Source: Gammaproteobacteria bacterium | GTDB lineage: Bacteria > Pseudomonadota > Gammaproteobacteria > Eutrophobiales > Eutrophobiaceae | DNA: 12,502 nt | NCBI GenBank assembly: GCA_012270695.1 | Contig: JAAXHV010000111.1 | Coordinates: 3,089 to 15,590, forward strand | Reading direction: 5' to 3' | Shown: positions 1 through 7,346 of the stretch, one piece after another | Numbering within the stretch: position 1 is the stretch's first letter | How the letters are laid out: every line of letters starts with the position of its first letter | The notes under the pieces: generated by a model | Database searches by the model: none | Told to the model about the DNA's origin: nothing | Seen by the model: only the letters and a program-made list of their open reading frames with translations | Made by a program: the position numbers and the translations under genes

Positions 1-773
1 ACCTTTTCCCGCTTTTCCTCGACAATCGGCGTTCCCTCCGCGTCGAGCTCCACAAATTCATCCTTGTCCCCACCCTCGCCCAGGTGCGCAACGGAATCCC
101 TGCCCGTTATGATGGCGTCCGCCACAGCTTTTGTGTACAACCTGATAGACCGTATGGCATCATCATTCCCCGGTATGACGTAATCGACGCCAACGGGACT
201 GTTGTTGCTGTCTACTATGCCGATAACAGGTATCTTGAGTTTAACCGCTTCACTGACGGCGATATCCTCGTAGCCTACGTCAATCACAAACAACGCGTCA
301 GGCCAGCCGTTCATGTCTTTTATACCCGACAGGTTGCGTTCCAGTTTTTCCAGCTCCCTTTCAAAATGCAGTATTTCTTTTTTGCTCATGCGTTCCATGC
401 TGCCGTCGTTTTTCATGTCCTCCAGTTCCTTCAGGCGGTTGATTGACTGTTTCACCGTTTTGTAGTTGGTCAGCAAGCCACCTAACCAGCGCAGGTTGAT
501 GTAAGGCATATCGCAGCGCTGCGCTTCTTCCCTGATGATCTGTTGCGCGGCGCGTTTCGTCCCCACGAACAGGATCGTCCCTTTGTTTGCCGACAACCTA
601 CTGACAAAATTCAGGGCTTCCTGGAGCATTACCTTGGTCTTCTCCAGGTCGATAATATGTATTTTATTACGGTGGCCAAACAGGTAAGCGGCCATCTTGG
701 GATCCCAATAACGCGTCTGGTGACCAAAATGTACACCCGCCTCCAGCATTTCTCGCATGCTGATTTCAGACAT
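1..773 (-). CDS. rpsB: 30S ribosomal protein S2 (3' end outside window)
   Basis: Structural protein of the small ribosomal subunit, bound at the head-body junction and needed for S1 attachment. The minus-strand reading begins MSEISMREMLEAGVHFGHQT and continues through a region near residues 25-45 equivalent to E. coli HIINLEKT, then FVGTKRAA, RWLGGLLTN, GIKDMNGWPDALFVID and VIPGNDDAIRS, all S2 hallmarks. Two in-frame ATGs lie six bases apart (777-779 and 771-773). A GAGGAG-type ribosome binding site at about 781-786 sits about 7 bases from the second and about 1 base from the first, so the start at 773 is chosen. At least 257 codons are present with no stop, already longer than the 241-residue E. 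coli protein. The extra C-terminal part is charged (Glu, Asp, Lys rich). It is divergent from map; tsf would be expected beyond the left edge. Confidence 0.97.
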   Translation of the reverse strand, partial: MSEISMREMLEAGVHFGHQTRYWDPKMAAYLFGHRNKIHIIDLEKTKVMLQEALNFVSRLSANKGTILFVGTKRAAQQIIREEAQRCDMPYINLRWLGGLLTNYKTVKQSINRLKELEDMKNDGSMERMSKKEILHFERELEKLERNLSGIKDMNGWPDALFVIDVGYEDIAVSEAVKLKIPVIGIVDSNNSPVGVDYVIPGNDDAIRSIRLYTKAVADAIITGRDSVAHLGEGGDKDEFVELDAEGTPIVEEKREK

Positions 774-952
774 GATCATACTCCTCACAGGGTTAAGCTT
801 CCGCACATCCCGCATTGCACCCGGCCATTTACGGGAGAAGTGACCGGGACCCTGAAATGCGTTATGCAATGTGCGTGTGTTTCAACAACAGTTCTCGCCA
901 TGACAGGATATCTGGAATATCGCCCCAGATATCCGGTACTTGTCATAACAGC
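774..952 (-). promoter_or_regulatory. Structured 5' leader of rpsB mRNA, probable S2 autoregulatory region
   Basis: About 180 bases separate the predicted rpsB transcription start from its ATG. Two structured domains can be seen. The 5'-proximal one is a perfect 10-bp stem (906-915 with 925-934, 9-base loop), extended by a further 6-bp pairing (900-905 with 941-946) across a one-sided 6-base bulge. The second, nearer the ribosome binding site, pairs 813-819 with 865-871 (7 bp) and, inside it, 820-824 with 844-848 (5 bp). Long rpsB leaders through which S2 represses its own translation are established in E. coli and other gammaproteobacteria; assigning this leader to that mechanism is inference from position, length and structure. 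Confidence 0.6.
900..946 (-). repeat. Long inverted repeat in the rpsB leader
   Basis: The arms 906-915 and 925-934 are perfect reverse complements, and the outer arms 900-905 and 941-946 also pair, interrupted only by six unpaired bases at 935-940. No T tract follows on either strand, so this does not look like an intrinsic terminator. In the rpsB transcript it would fold close to the 5' end. Confidence 0.75.
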
Positions 953-958
953 AGGCGC

Positions 959-987
959 TTTATAACATAGAAGCCACAGAGCAACAA
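959..987 (-). promoter_or_regulatory. Candidate sigma-70 promoter for rpsB
   Basis: On the minus strand a TTGTTG -35-like hexamer (982-987) is followed by a 17-base spacer and a TATAAA -10-like hexamer (959-964). Directly downstream is a GC-rich discriminator (GCGCC), typical of stringently controlled ribosomal-protein promoters. Transcription would start near 952. Hexamers, spacing and discriminator are seen; activity and stringent control are inferred. Confidence 0.6.
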
Positions 988-994
988 ATATTTC

Positions 995-1000
995 TATTAT
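995..1000 (+). promoter_or_regulatory. Candidate -10 element for map, giving a leaderless transcript
   Basis: TATTAT at 995-1000 lies so that the predicted transcription start falls on the A of the map ATG (1007). No convincing -35 hexamer sits 16-18 bases upstream. A competing option is TTGTCA (940-945) with TATAAC (961-966), but the spacer is only 15 bases. Neither arrangement gives map a Shine-Dalgarno sequence. Low confidence. Confidence 0.3.
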
Positions 1001-1006
1001 ATTGTA

Positions 1007-1786
1007 ATGACGATTTCGCTAAAAAGCGCAGACGAGATAGAGAAAATGCGTATCGCCGGCGGCCTGGCCTCCTCAGTCCTGACCATGGTAGAACCCCATG
1101 TCAGGGCAGGCGTCAGTACAGACCAACTCGACCGGATCTGCCATGAATACATCATCGAAGAACTGGATGCAGTTCCTGCGCCGTTAAATTACCGTGGTTT
1201 CCCCAGGTCTATCTGTACTTCGATCAACCACGTTGTCTGCCATGGCATACCCGGAAATAAACGCCTGAGAAACGGCGATATCATCAACATAGACATCACC
1301 GTGATAAAAGATGAATTTCACGGCGACACCAGCAAGATGTTCTGTGTCGGTAAACCGTCAGTACGTGCCCGGCGCCTGGTTGACACGACTTATGAGTGCC
1401 TGGTGTTGGGGATCAATATGGTCAAACCCGGGACGCGTTTGGGTGATATAGGCCACGCTATTCAGTCCTACGCCGAAGCCAGGCAGTTCTCAGTCGTGCA
1501 GGAATACTGCGGCCATGGCATCGGCAGGCAGTTCCACGAGGACCCACAGGTTCTGCATTACGGCATACCTGGCACAGGACTGGTGCTGGAGGCAGGCATG
1601 ACCTTTACCATAGAACCCATGATTAACGCCGGCAAGCGTCATGTCAAACTACTGCCCGACAACTGGACCGTGGTAACTAAAGACCATTCCCTTTCCGCAC
1701 AGTGGGAACATACCATACTGGTCACCAGCGACGGCTTTGAGGTATTGACCCGGCGTCCCGAAGAGACGTTTTCTCTGGGGCCCTAG
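1007..1786 (+). CDS. map: Methionine aminopeptidase, type I
   Basis: Cytosolic dinuclear-metal peptidase that removes the initiator methionine from nascent proteins. The 259-residue product aligns by eye end to end with E. coli Map (264 residues). The metal ligands are recognisable: Asp96, Asp107 (in HGDTSKMF), His170 (in YCGHGIGR), Glu203 (in TFTIEPM) and Glu234 (in QWEHTI). The catalytic His79 is in VVCHGIP and the second His is at 177. The start is supported by the match of MTISLKSADEIEKMR to the E. coli N terminus. No Shine-Dalgarno sequence precedes it; the upstream bases are AT-rich and a -10-like TATTAT sits 7 bases before the ATG. It is divergent from rpsB, as in many gammaproteobacteria. 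Its TAG stop shares one base with the candidate GTG start of glnD, so the two are probably co-transcribed. Confidence 0.97.
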   Translation: MTISLKSADEIEKMRIAGGLASSVLTMVEPHVRAGVSTDQLDRICHEYIIEELDAVPAPLNYRGFPRSICTSINHVVCHGIPGNKRLRNGDIINIDITVIKDEFHGDTSKMFCVGKPSVRARRLVDTTYECLVLGINMVKPGTRLGDIGHAIQSYAEARQFSVVQEYCGHGIGRQFHEDPQVLHYGIPGTGLVLEAGMTFTIEPMINAGKRHVKLLPDNWTVVTKDHSLSAQWEHTILVTSDGFEVLTRRPEETFSLGP

Positions 1787-4440
1787 TGCCGTGTCTGGTG
1801 AAAGATATGACTGTTGAAGAGTCGTTGCTGTTCGATAAAACAAGCCTGGCGGGAGACCCTCCTGAGGTAAACGGCTTTAAACACGCCCTTGGCCGGGGCG
1901 ATCGCTACCTGACCAGCCAGTTTGAAGCCGGCACCGCGATCCGTGAGATCATTTATAAGCGCGCCTGGCTAATCGACCAGTTACTCAGCAGCGCCTGGGA
2001 CTACTATATGGACAGTGAGGCAACGGCGTTGGTTGCGGTGGGCGGTTACGGCCGCGGGGATTTATTGCCGGCATCCGACGTGGACCTGATGCTGCTCATC
2101 AAACCGCGCAGAAAAAAATACCTGAAATCCAATATTGAAGCCTTTCTTGCCTTTCTCTGGGATATGGGCCTGGACGTGGGGCACAGCGTCAGAACAGTCA
2201 AGGACTGTGTGCAGGAAGCGAAGTCGGATATAACGGTGGCCACAAACCTCATGGAAGCCAGGCTGATTATCGGTAATGCGGCTTTGTTCGAAACCATGAG
2301 CAAAATGACCGGACCGAAAAAAATATGGCCTTCCAGAAAATTCTTTGCGGCAAAATGGGAGGAACAGGCGACGCGCCACCGTAAATACCACAACAGCGAA
2401 AACAACCTGGAACCTAATGTCAAGGAAGGTCCGGGCGGACTGCGTGATATCCAGGTGATCGGCTGGGTTGCAAAAAGACATTTTGGCGCGGAGCGGCTCA
2501 GGGACCTGGTCAAACATGATTTCCTGTCCCAGGGAGAATACGACAGTCTCAACAGGGGACACAACTTTTTATGGCGCGTGCGTTATGCGCTGCACATTAT
2601 TTCCGGCAGAAGAGAAGACCGGCTGTTATTCGATCACCAGAAACATGTCGCCGCCAAGTTTGGCTTCAGCACCGATGGCAACTCCGGCGTTGAGCAATTC
2701 ATGAAGCTCTATTACCAGACGGTGAAGGAGATCAGCCGCCTGAATGAAATGCTGCTGCAGCATTTCCAGGAAGAGATTATTTACGCACGCAGGCGGGAAA
2801 CGATCCGGCCACTGAACAACCGCTTTCGCATAAGAAATGATTTTATCGAAGTAAAGAATCGGCAGGTCTTTAAAAAATACCCCATTGCCCTGCTTGAGAT
2901 TTTCCTGTTGCTGCAACAGAACCAGAGTATAAAAGGGGTCAGGGCCAGCACGGTCAGACTGATCAGGGAATCATTAAACCTGATTGACGACGGCTTCAGG
3001 GCAGACATAAAAAGCCAGAGCCTGTTTCTGGAAATCATCCGCCAACCGCATCGGGTAGGACATGAATTAAGACGCATGCACAAGTACGGAGTGCTGGGAG
3101 CCTACATGCCCGAATTCGCCAAGATCGAAGGGCTGATGCAATTTGATTTATTCCATATCTACACGGTTGATGAGCATATCCTGTTTGTAATCAGGAATAT
3201 GCGGCGCTTTGGCCTGGCAGAATACAGGGAACAATATCCGTTATGCTGGCAGGTCCTGGAACAAATACCCAAACAGGAACTGCTTTATTTCGCCGGTATG
3301 TTCCACGATATGGCAAAGGGAAGACACGGCGATCATTCCAGCCTGGGTTCCAGGGACGCGCTGGAATTCTGCAAAAGACATCACCTGAGCGAATACGATG
3401 CGCAACTGGTCGCGTGGCTGGTGGAACATCACCTGCTGATGTCAAAAACGGCACAGAGAGAAGATATCGAAGACCCGGAAGTGATCAATGGTTTCGCCAA
3501 AAAAGTGGGGGACAGGATTCATCTGAATTACCTGTACCTGTTGACGGTTGCTGACATCAACGGCACCAACCCGCAGCTTTGGAACAGTTGGAAAGACGCC
3601 CTGATCGCCGACCTGTATAACAAAACGCTGTCGGCCCTGCGGCGCGGCCTGGAAAATCCGATAAATAAAAAAGAGCTCATAGCAGACCGGAAAACCCGTT
3701 CCATGGCGATCATCAACAACGGAAGCCAGGCTGACGCAGACACCGAAGCGATATGGTCATACCTCAGTGAAGATTATTTCCTGCGCTATTCAGCCACGGA
3801 AATTGCCTGGCACACGCGGGCCCTCATGAAATACAGCGCTGAGCGGCTACCCATGATCCTGCTTCGGGAGGAGACTGAGCGCGGGGCAACCGCACTGTTC
3901 ATTTACATGCACGACCATGACAATATATTTTCGCGTGTCAGCCGCACCCTGGACCTGCTGGACCTGAATGTCGTGGACGCCCGCATCATGAACTCCAATC
4001 ACGGTTATACACTGGATACTTTCAGTGTCCTGGAAAAATCCGGGACAACCGTGAAAGGACGTGAGCGTAAAAAGGAAATCACCAGCGCCCTGAAACAAAA
4101 CCTGCTGTCACTGGATAAACCGATAAGACACGCGGACCGGCTAAGGCCAAGAAGGTTGCAGCATTTTTCCATACCCACCCGCGTCAACTTCAGCATCGAC
4201 GAAAAAAACAAGCGCAATATCATGGAGGTCAGCGCCATGGACAGGCCGGGGTTTCTCTCATCGGTCGGAACGGCGCTGGAGCATTGCAGAACGCGCCTGC
4301 AAGCAGCGAAAATCGCCACTTACGGTGAGCGGGTTGAAGACATCTTCTTTATTACCGACAGGAATAACCGGGTTATCACCGACGCCGTCAAGCTGAAATG
4401 CCTGACTGATACGATTACGATGTCGCTGAGTATGAATTAA
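1786..4440 (+). CDS. glnD: Bifunctional PII uridylyltransferase / uridylyl-removing enzyme
   Basis: Cytosolic glutamine sensor of nitrogen control: it uridylylates PII (GlnB/GlnK) when glutamine is low and removes UMP when glutamine is high. Domains in order: a nucleotidyltransferase domain with GGYGRG at residues 86-91 and the metal-binding Asp98-x-Asp100; a central region with NLEPNVKEGPGGLRDI; an HD hydrolase domain with His464 (in TVDEHI) and His507-Asp508 (in FHDMAKGRHGDHS); and two C-terminal ACT domains at about 702-775 and 812-884, the glutamine sensors. Length 884 fits the family (E. coli 890). All catalytic motifs are intact. The start is uncertain: GTG 1786 overlaps the map stop and has a GGGG 5 bases upstream, while ATG 1807 has GGTGA 5 bases upstream and would give an 877-residue protein. 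The map-glnD order is classic for gammaproteobacteria. Confidence 0.96.
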   Translation: MPCLVKDMTVEESLLFDKTSLAGDPPEVNGFKHALGRGDRYLTSQFEAGTAIREIIYKRAWLIDQLLSSAWDYYMDSEATALVAVGGYGRGDLLPASDVDLMLLIKPRRKKYLKSNIEAFLAFLWDMGLDVGHSVRTVKDCVQEAKSDITVATNLMEARLIIGNAALFETMSKMTGPKKIWPSRKFFAAKWEEQATRHRKYHNSENNLEPNVKEGPGGLRDIQVIGWVAKRHFGAERLRDLVKHDFLSQGEYDSLNRGHNFLWRVRYALHIISGRREDRLLFDHQKHVAAKFGFSTDGNSGVEQFMKLYYQTVKEISRLNEMLLQHFQEEIIYARRRETIRPLNNRFRIRNDFIEVKNRQVFKKYPIALLEIFLLLQQNQSIKGVRASTVRLIRESLNLIDDGFRADIKSQSLFLEIIRQPHRVGHELRRMHKYGVLGAYMPEFAKIEGLMQFDLFHIYTVDEHILFVIRNMRRFGLAEYREQYPLCWQVLEQIPKQELLYFAGMFHDMAKGRHGDHSSLGSRDALEFCKRHHLSEYDAQLVAWLVEHHLLMSKTAQREDIEDPEVINGFAKKVGDRIHLNYLYLLTVADINGTNPQLWNSWKDALIADLYNKTLSALRRGLENPINKKELIADRKTRSMAIINNGSQADADTEAIWSYLSEDYFLRYSATEIAWHTRALMKYSAERLPMILLREETERGATALFIYMHDHDNIFSRVSRTLDLLDLNVVDARIMNSNHGYTLDTFSVLEKSGTTVKGRERKKEITSALKQNLLSLDKPIRHADRLRPRRLQHFSIPTRVNFSIDEKNKRNIMEVSAMDRPGFLSSVGTALEHCRTRLQAAKIATYGERVEDIFFITDRNNRVITDAVKLKCLTDTITMSLSMN

Positions 4441-4461
4441 TCCACAGGTTGCCCGGAATCT

Positions 4462-5148
4462 ATGGATAATAACCTGAACGCAAACATCCAGCCGCCCAGG
4501 TCAGAAACCGAGCTGCTTGCCCGTTGTCGCGCGCTGGCCGGAAAGTCTCTCGGCCAGGTGGCCACTGAGCTGAATATCAGCGTCCCTGCGTCCCGGACCA
4601 GGGCCAAGGGCTGGGCCGGCCAACTCATCGAGCACTACCTGGGAGCCACTGCGGCCTCACAGCCGGAACCGGACTTCCAGACCCTTGGCATAGAATTAAA
4701 AACCATACCCGTAAACCGACGCGGCCGGGCTAAGGAATCGACTTTCGTATGTGTGGCGCCGATGCAGCCCTCATCCGGCCTGCGCTGGTCCGATTCCACC
4801 GTCAAACACAAACTGGACCGGGTCCTCTGGGTTCCGATAGAAGCCGACCCCGACATACTCCCGGCCAACAGCAGGGTGGGAAACGCCTTTTTATGGAGCC
4901 CATCGCCCGAACAGAACCGGACCCTTGAACAGGATTGGCATGAGTTGATTGAAATGATGTGTTTCGGCGAATTTGACAAAGTCAGCGCAAAACACGGGGA
5001 ATATCTGCAGGTAAGGCCCAAGGCGGCCAACTCGGCCAGCCTGGTGCGGACAACACTGGTCAACGGTGAAACCGGGTTGACCCTGCCCAGGGGATTTTAC
5101 CTGCGTACCCGCTTTACCAACATGCTGCTTGCCGAGCATATTAAATGA
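4462..5148 (+). CDS. mutH: DNA mismatch repair endonuclease MutH
   Basis: Sequence- and methylation-specific endonuclease that nicks the unmethylated strand at hemimethylated GATC sites after activation by MutS and MutL. The 228-residue product has nearly the same length as E. coli MutH (229) and matches along its whole length. Catalytic residues are recognisable: Glu57, Asp71, Glu78 and Lys80 (the D-x6-E-x-K nuclease signature in PDFQTLGIELKTIP) and Lys117 (in KHKLDRVLW). The C-terminal HGEYLQVRPKAANS and LPRGFYLRT blocks are also present. Its presence implies Dam methylation in this organism, although dam is not in this window. The ATG is 21 bases after the glnD stop, with only a weak ribosome binding site. 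Its stop overlaps the dusA start in an ATGA junction, suggesting translational coupling. Confidence 0.96.
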   Translation: MDNNLNANIQPPRSETELLARCRALAGKSLGQVATELNISVPASRTRAKGWAGQLIEHYLGATAASQPEPDFQTLGIELKTIPVNRRGRAKESTFVCVAPMQPSSGLRWSDSTVKHKLDRVLWVPIEADPDILPANSRVGNAFLWSPSPEQNRTLEQDWHELIEMMCFGEFDKVSAKHGEYLQVRPKAANSASLVRTTLVNGETGLTLPRGFYLRTRFTNMLLAEHIK

Positions 5149-6182
5149 CGGTGCTCGCAGCGCAGGAAGCCATAGATGGATTAACCGCTTCCGAACCGAA
5201 GCGGAGATTCTGCGTCGCGCCGATGATGTCCCACACGGACAGACATTTTCGCTACTTCCTGCGCCTGCTCTCCAGACATTCCATGCTGTACACGGAGATG
5301 CTGACAACCGGCGCCCTGCTGCACGGAGACACGGACAGGTATGTCAGGTACCATGCTGCGGAACACCCTGTCGGTATGCAGTTAGGCGGCAGTGACCCCG
5401 GCGAATTGGCCAGTTGTGCAAAAATTGCCGCGGATTACGGTTACGACGAGATCAACCTGAACGCTGGTTGCCCCAGCAAACGGGTCAAATCCGGACATTT
5501 CGGCGCCTGCCTCATGGCTGAGCCAGGGCTGGTCGCCGAATGTGTTGCGGCTATGGCAGCGGCGAGCGGCTTACCGATTACGGTCAAAACGCGTATCGGT
5601 ATTGATGATTATGACAGTTATGAACACCTGGGCCGGTTTATTTCGACTGTAGCCCAGGCCGGTTGCAGCACGTTTATCATCCACGCCCGCAAGGCCTGGC
5701 TGCAAGGACTGAGTCCGCGGCAAAACCGGTCGGTCCCGCCTCTGCAATACGACCTGGTTTACCGGCTGAAACAGGATTTCCCAGGTCTGGAAATCATCAT
5801 TAACGGTGGCATCACCAGCCTGGCTGAAGTGCGCAACCACCTGCTCCACGTTGATGGAGTCATGCTCGGCAGGGCCGTCTGCAATAATCCCTACATGCTG
5901 ATCGGGGTAGACAAAAACCTCTTCGGCGTGAACAATATGCCAGGCACCCGGAAACAGATACTGCAAAATTACATGCGTTACATGGAAGCGGAAATGGCTA
6001 ACGGTGAACATTTGTATGCCATGTCCCGGCATATACTGGGTTTATTTCATGGGCAGCACGGCGCCCGTGCGTACCGGCGGCATTTGACGGCAAACGGTCA
6101 TAAATCAAACGCCGGAGTAGAAATCGTCGATGAGGCGCTGGCTTTGACGGGGAATAAGTATCAGAATGCGGGGAACAAATAA
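5145..6182 (+). CDS. dusA: tRNA-dihydrouridine synthase A
   Basis: FMN-dependent, NADPH-using enzyme that reduces uridines in the tRNA D-loop (positions 20/20a for DusA). The TIM-barrel signatures are clear: VAPMM near residue 24, YTEMLTTGALLHG (49-61), Q79 in PVGMQLGGSDP, catalytic Cys109 in INLNAGCPSKRV, Lys148 in TVKTRIGIDD, His180 in FIIHARKAWLQGLSP, INGGI near residue 222 and a GVMLGRA phosphate-binding segment. The GLSPRQNR segment and the GHFGACLM block mark DusA rather than DusB or DusC. Length 345 fits E. coli DusA. The FMN-side loop reads PMMSHTDRH where PMLDWTDRH or PMMDWTDRH is usual. The start overlaps the mutH stop by four bases; no later ATG precedes the conserved core. Confidence 0.95.
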   Translation: MTVLAAQEAIDGLTASEPKRRFCVAPMMSHTDRHFRYFLRLLSRHSMLYTEMLTTGALLHGDTDRYVRYHAAEHPVGMQLGGSDPGELASCAKIAADYGYDEINLNAGCPSKRVKSGHFGACLMAEPGLVAECVAAMAAASGLPITVKTRIGIDDYDSYEHLGRFISTVAQAGCSTFIIHARKAWLQGLSPRQNRSVPPLQYDLVYRLKQDFPGLEIIINGGITSLAEVRNHLLHVDGVMLGRAVCNNPYMLIGVDKNLFGVNNMPGTRKQILQNYMRYMEAEMANGEHLYAMSRHILGLFHGQHGARAYRRHLTANGHKSNAGVEIVDEALALTGNKYQNAGNK

Positions 6183-6238
6183 CCAGGAAGCATAATTCCA
6201 AGGGGTACATCAGAGACCTTGTCTTTTCGAGAATTTAC

Positions 6239-6913
6239 ATGAAGAAGTACTTGTTATTCATTGTTTGTATTTTATTTTCTTTTGTTTTTTTCCCGCTTTC
6301 AGGGGAACAGGACAACATGACCGAAAAACAAAAACTGAGTTATGCCCTGGGGGTATTTTTCGCCCAGAGCATATCACAGCAGGATCTCGATATGGACGTG
6401 GAATATTTCCTGGAGGCGGTCGCGGATATGTTGAATAAAAACCAGCCAAAACTGTCTAATGAAGAAATACAAACCATTTTTGCAAGGTTTCAACAACAGG
6501 AACAGAAAAAGCGCAGCGCACAGGCTGCCGCGAACACCCAGACAGGAAAAGAGTTTCTGGAACGAAACAGGACGAAAGAGGGTATTAATGAGCTGGCTAA
6601 CGGCCTTCAATACAGGATCCTGCGGCCCGGGAGCGGAGTGAATCCGCAACCTGACAGCGAGGTTACCGTCCATTATCGGGGAACCCTCATTAGCGGTGAG
6701 GAATTCGATAGTTCTTATAAGCGCAACCAACCGGCGAAACTGCTGCTTGGCCGCGTCATCAAGGGCTGGCAGGTTGCGTTACCCATGATGAAGACAGGCG
6801 CCCTGTGGCAGCTCTATATTCCCGCGGAACTTGCCTACGGTTCGGCCGGGCAGGGCATTATCGGACCGGGTGAAACCCTTATCTTTGAGGTTGAATTAAT
6901 TGAAGTCCATTAA
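6239..6913 (+). CDS. FkpA/Mip-like periplasmic peptidyl-prolyl cis-trans isomerase (FKBP type)
   Basis: Periplasmic foldase and chaperone. Residues 1-22 form a signal peptide (MKKY then a strongly hydrophobic stretch); no lipobox cysteine is visible. Residues about 28-95 resemble the helical FKBP_N dimerisation domain (KLSYALGVFFAQSI), followed by a basic and Gln-rich linker helix. The FKBP catalytic domain spans about 135-223, with the pocket residues Tyr146, Phe156-Asp157, Val173-Ile174, Trp177 and Tyr200 conserved in VHYRG, EEFDSSY, VIKGW and LAYG. Length 224 is within the FkpA/Mip range. A weak GAGA at 6229-6232 precedes the ATG. The gene opens a four-gene overlapping unit; its last 14 bases overlap the TPR gene. 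The 56-base gap before it shows no convincing terminator or promoter. FkpA versus another Mip-family member cannot be settled here. Confidence 0.9.
   Translation: MKKYLLFIVCILFSFVFFPLSGEQDNMTEKQKLSYALGVFFAQSISQQDLDMDVEYFLEAVADMLNKNQPKLSNEEIQTIFARFQQQEQKKRSAQAAANTQTGKEFLERNRTKEGINELANGLQYRILRPGSGVNPQPDSEVTVHYRGTLISGEEFDSSYKRNQPAKLLLGRVIKGWQVALPMMKTGALWQLYIPAELAYGSAGQGIIGPGETLIFEVELIEVH
6887..6890 (+). promoter_or_regulatory. Ribosome binding site supporting a TTG start for the TPR gene
   Basis: GAGG at 6887-6890 lies nine bases before the TTG at 6900, inside the end of the foldase gene. Together with the signal peptide that begins at this TTG, it supports the non-ATG start; no ATG or GTG in the frame would keep the signal peptide. 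Confidence 0.55.
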
Positions 6914-7346
6914 CTGCGCCCGGGGGTTTTGCCTGCTGTCTCTGGTCACGTTGTTTGCGGCCCTGGGCAGCCGGGCTGGCGACCACCCGATCAATGCCGG
7001 TATCGCCGCATATCGCGACGGTAATTACAAATCAGCCGTGGAAAGCTTTGCTGACGCAATTCAAGCTGCACCCCAAGACTCATCCCTGCACCATTGGTTG
7101 GGTAAGTGTTACGGCAGAATAGCCGAACAGGGCAACTGGTTCACGTCCATGTCTTATGCCAAAAAAACCCTGAAACAGTTCCGCAAGGCTGTCGAACTCG
7201 ATGCGGATAACCGCGATGCCCTGCGCGACCTGATAGATTACCTGGAAACGGCGCCGGGATTCCTGGGAGGAAATAAGCAGGAAGCGAAACACCTGGGGCA
7301 ACGATTGGAACAGTTACAAAACGCCCGCACGGGAAACAATGAATAG
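6900..7346 (+). CDS. Small exported TPR protein, possible Prc partner
   Basis: A 148-residue protein with a TTG start, a signal peptide (residues 1-26, cleavage likely after SRA) and at least two tetratricopeptide-like helical hairpins. The first spans about 30-63 (AGIAAYRDGNYKSAVESF, then AIQAAP); the second spans about 64-105 and ends in FRKAVELDADNRDAL. A later ETAPGFLGG segment recurs in a group of small periplasmic TPR proteins. TPR domains act as docking platforms. It overlaps the foldase by 14 bases and prc by 8 bases. In E. coli the TPR lipoprotein NlpI, and in Pseudomonas the TPR lipoprotein LbcA, are adaptors for Prc/CtpA-type proteases. This protein has no lipobox cysteine and is far shorter, so an adaptor role is only inferred from its position. 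Confidence 0.85.
   Translation: MKSINCARGFCLLSLVTLFAALGSRAGDHPINAGIAAYRDGNYKSAVESFADAIQAAPQDSSLHHWLGKCYGRIAEQGNWFTSMSYAKKTLKQFRKAVELDADNRDALRDLIDYLETAPGFLGGNKQEAKHLGQRLEQLQNARTGNNE

Noticed and set aside
906..934. Hairpin as an intrinsic terminator
   Set aside because: The stem is perfect but has no T tract on either side and lies in a divergent promoter region, so a leader structure is more likely.
84..965. Plus-strand open frames at 84-446 and 543-965
   Set aside because: The first lies wholly opposite rpsB and the second mostly so, running into its leader. Their translations show no recognisable family and no ribosome binding sites, while rpsB on the minus strand matches S2 throughout.
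2046..2564. Overlapping minus-strand frames inside glnD
   Set aside because: Two different frames open over the same stretch opposite the conserved nucleotidyltransferase region, with no start signals.
6183..6238. Promoter or terminator in the dusA-foldase gap
   Set aside because: Short GGAA/TTCC complementarity and TTGTCT-like hexamers occur, but no properly spaced promoter or hairpin with a T tract could be built.
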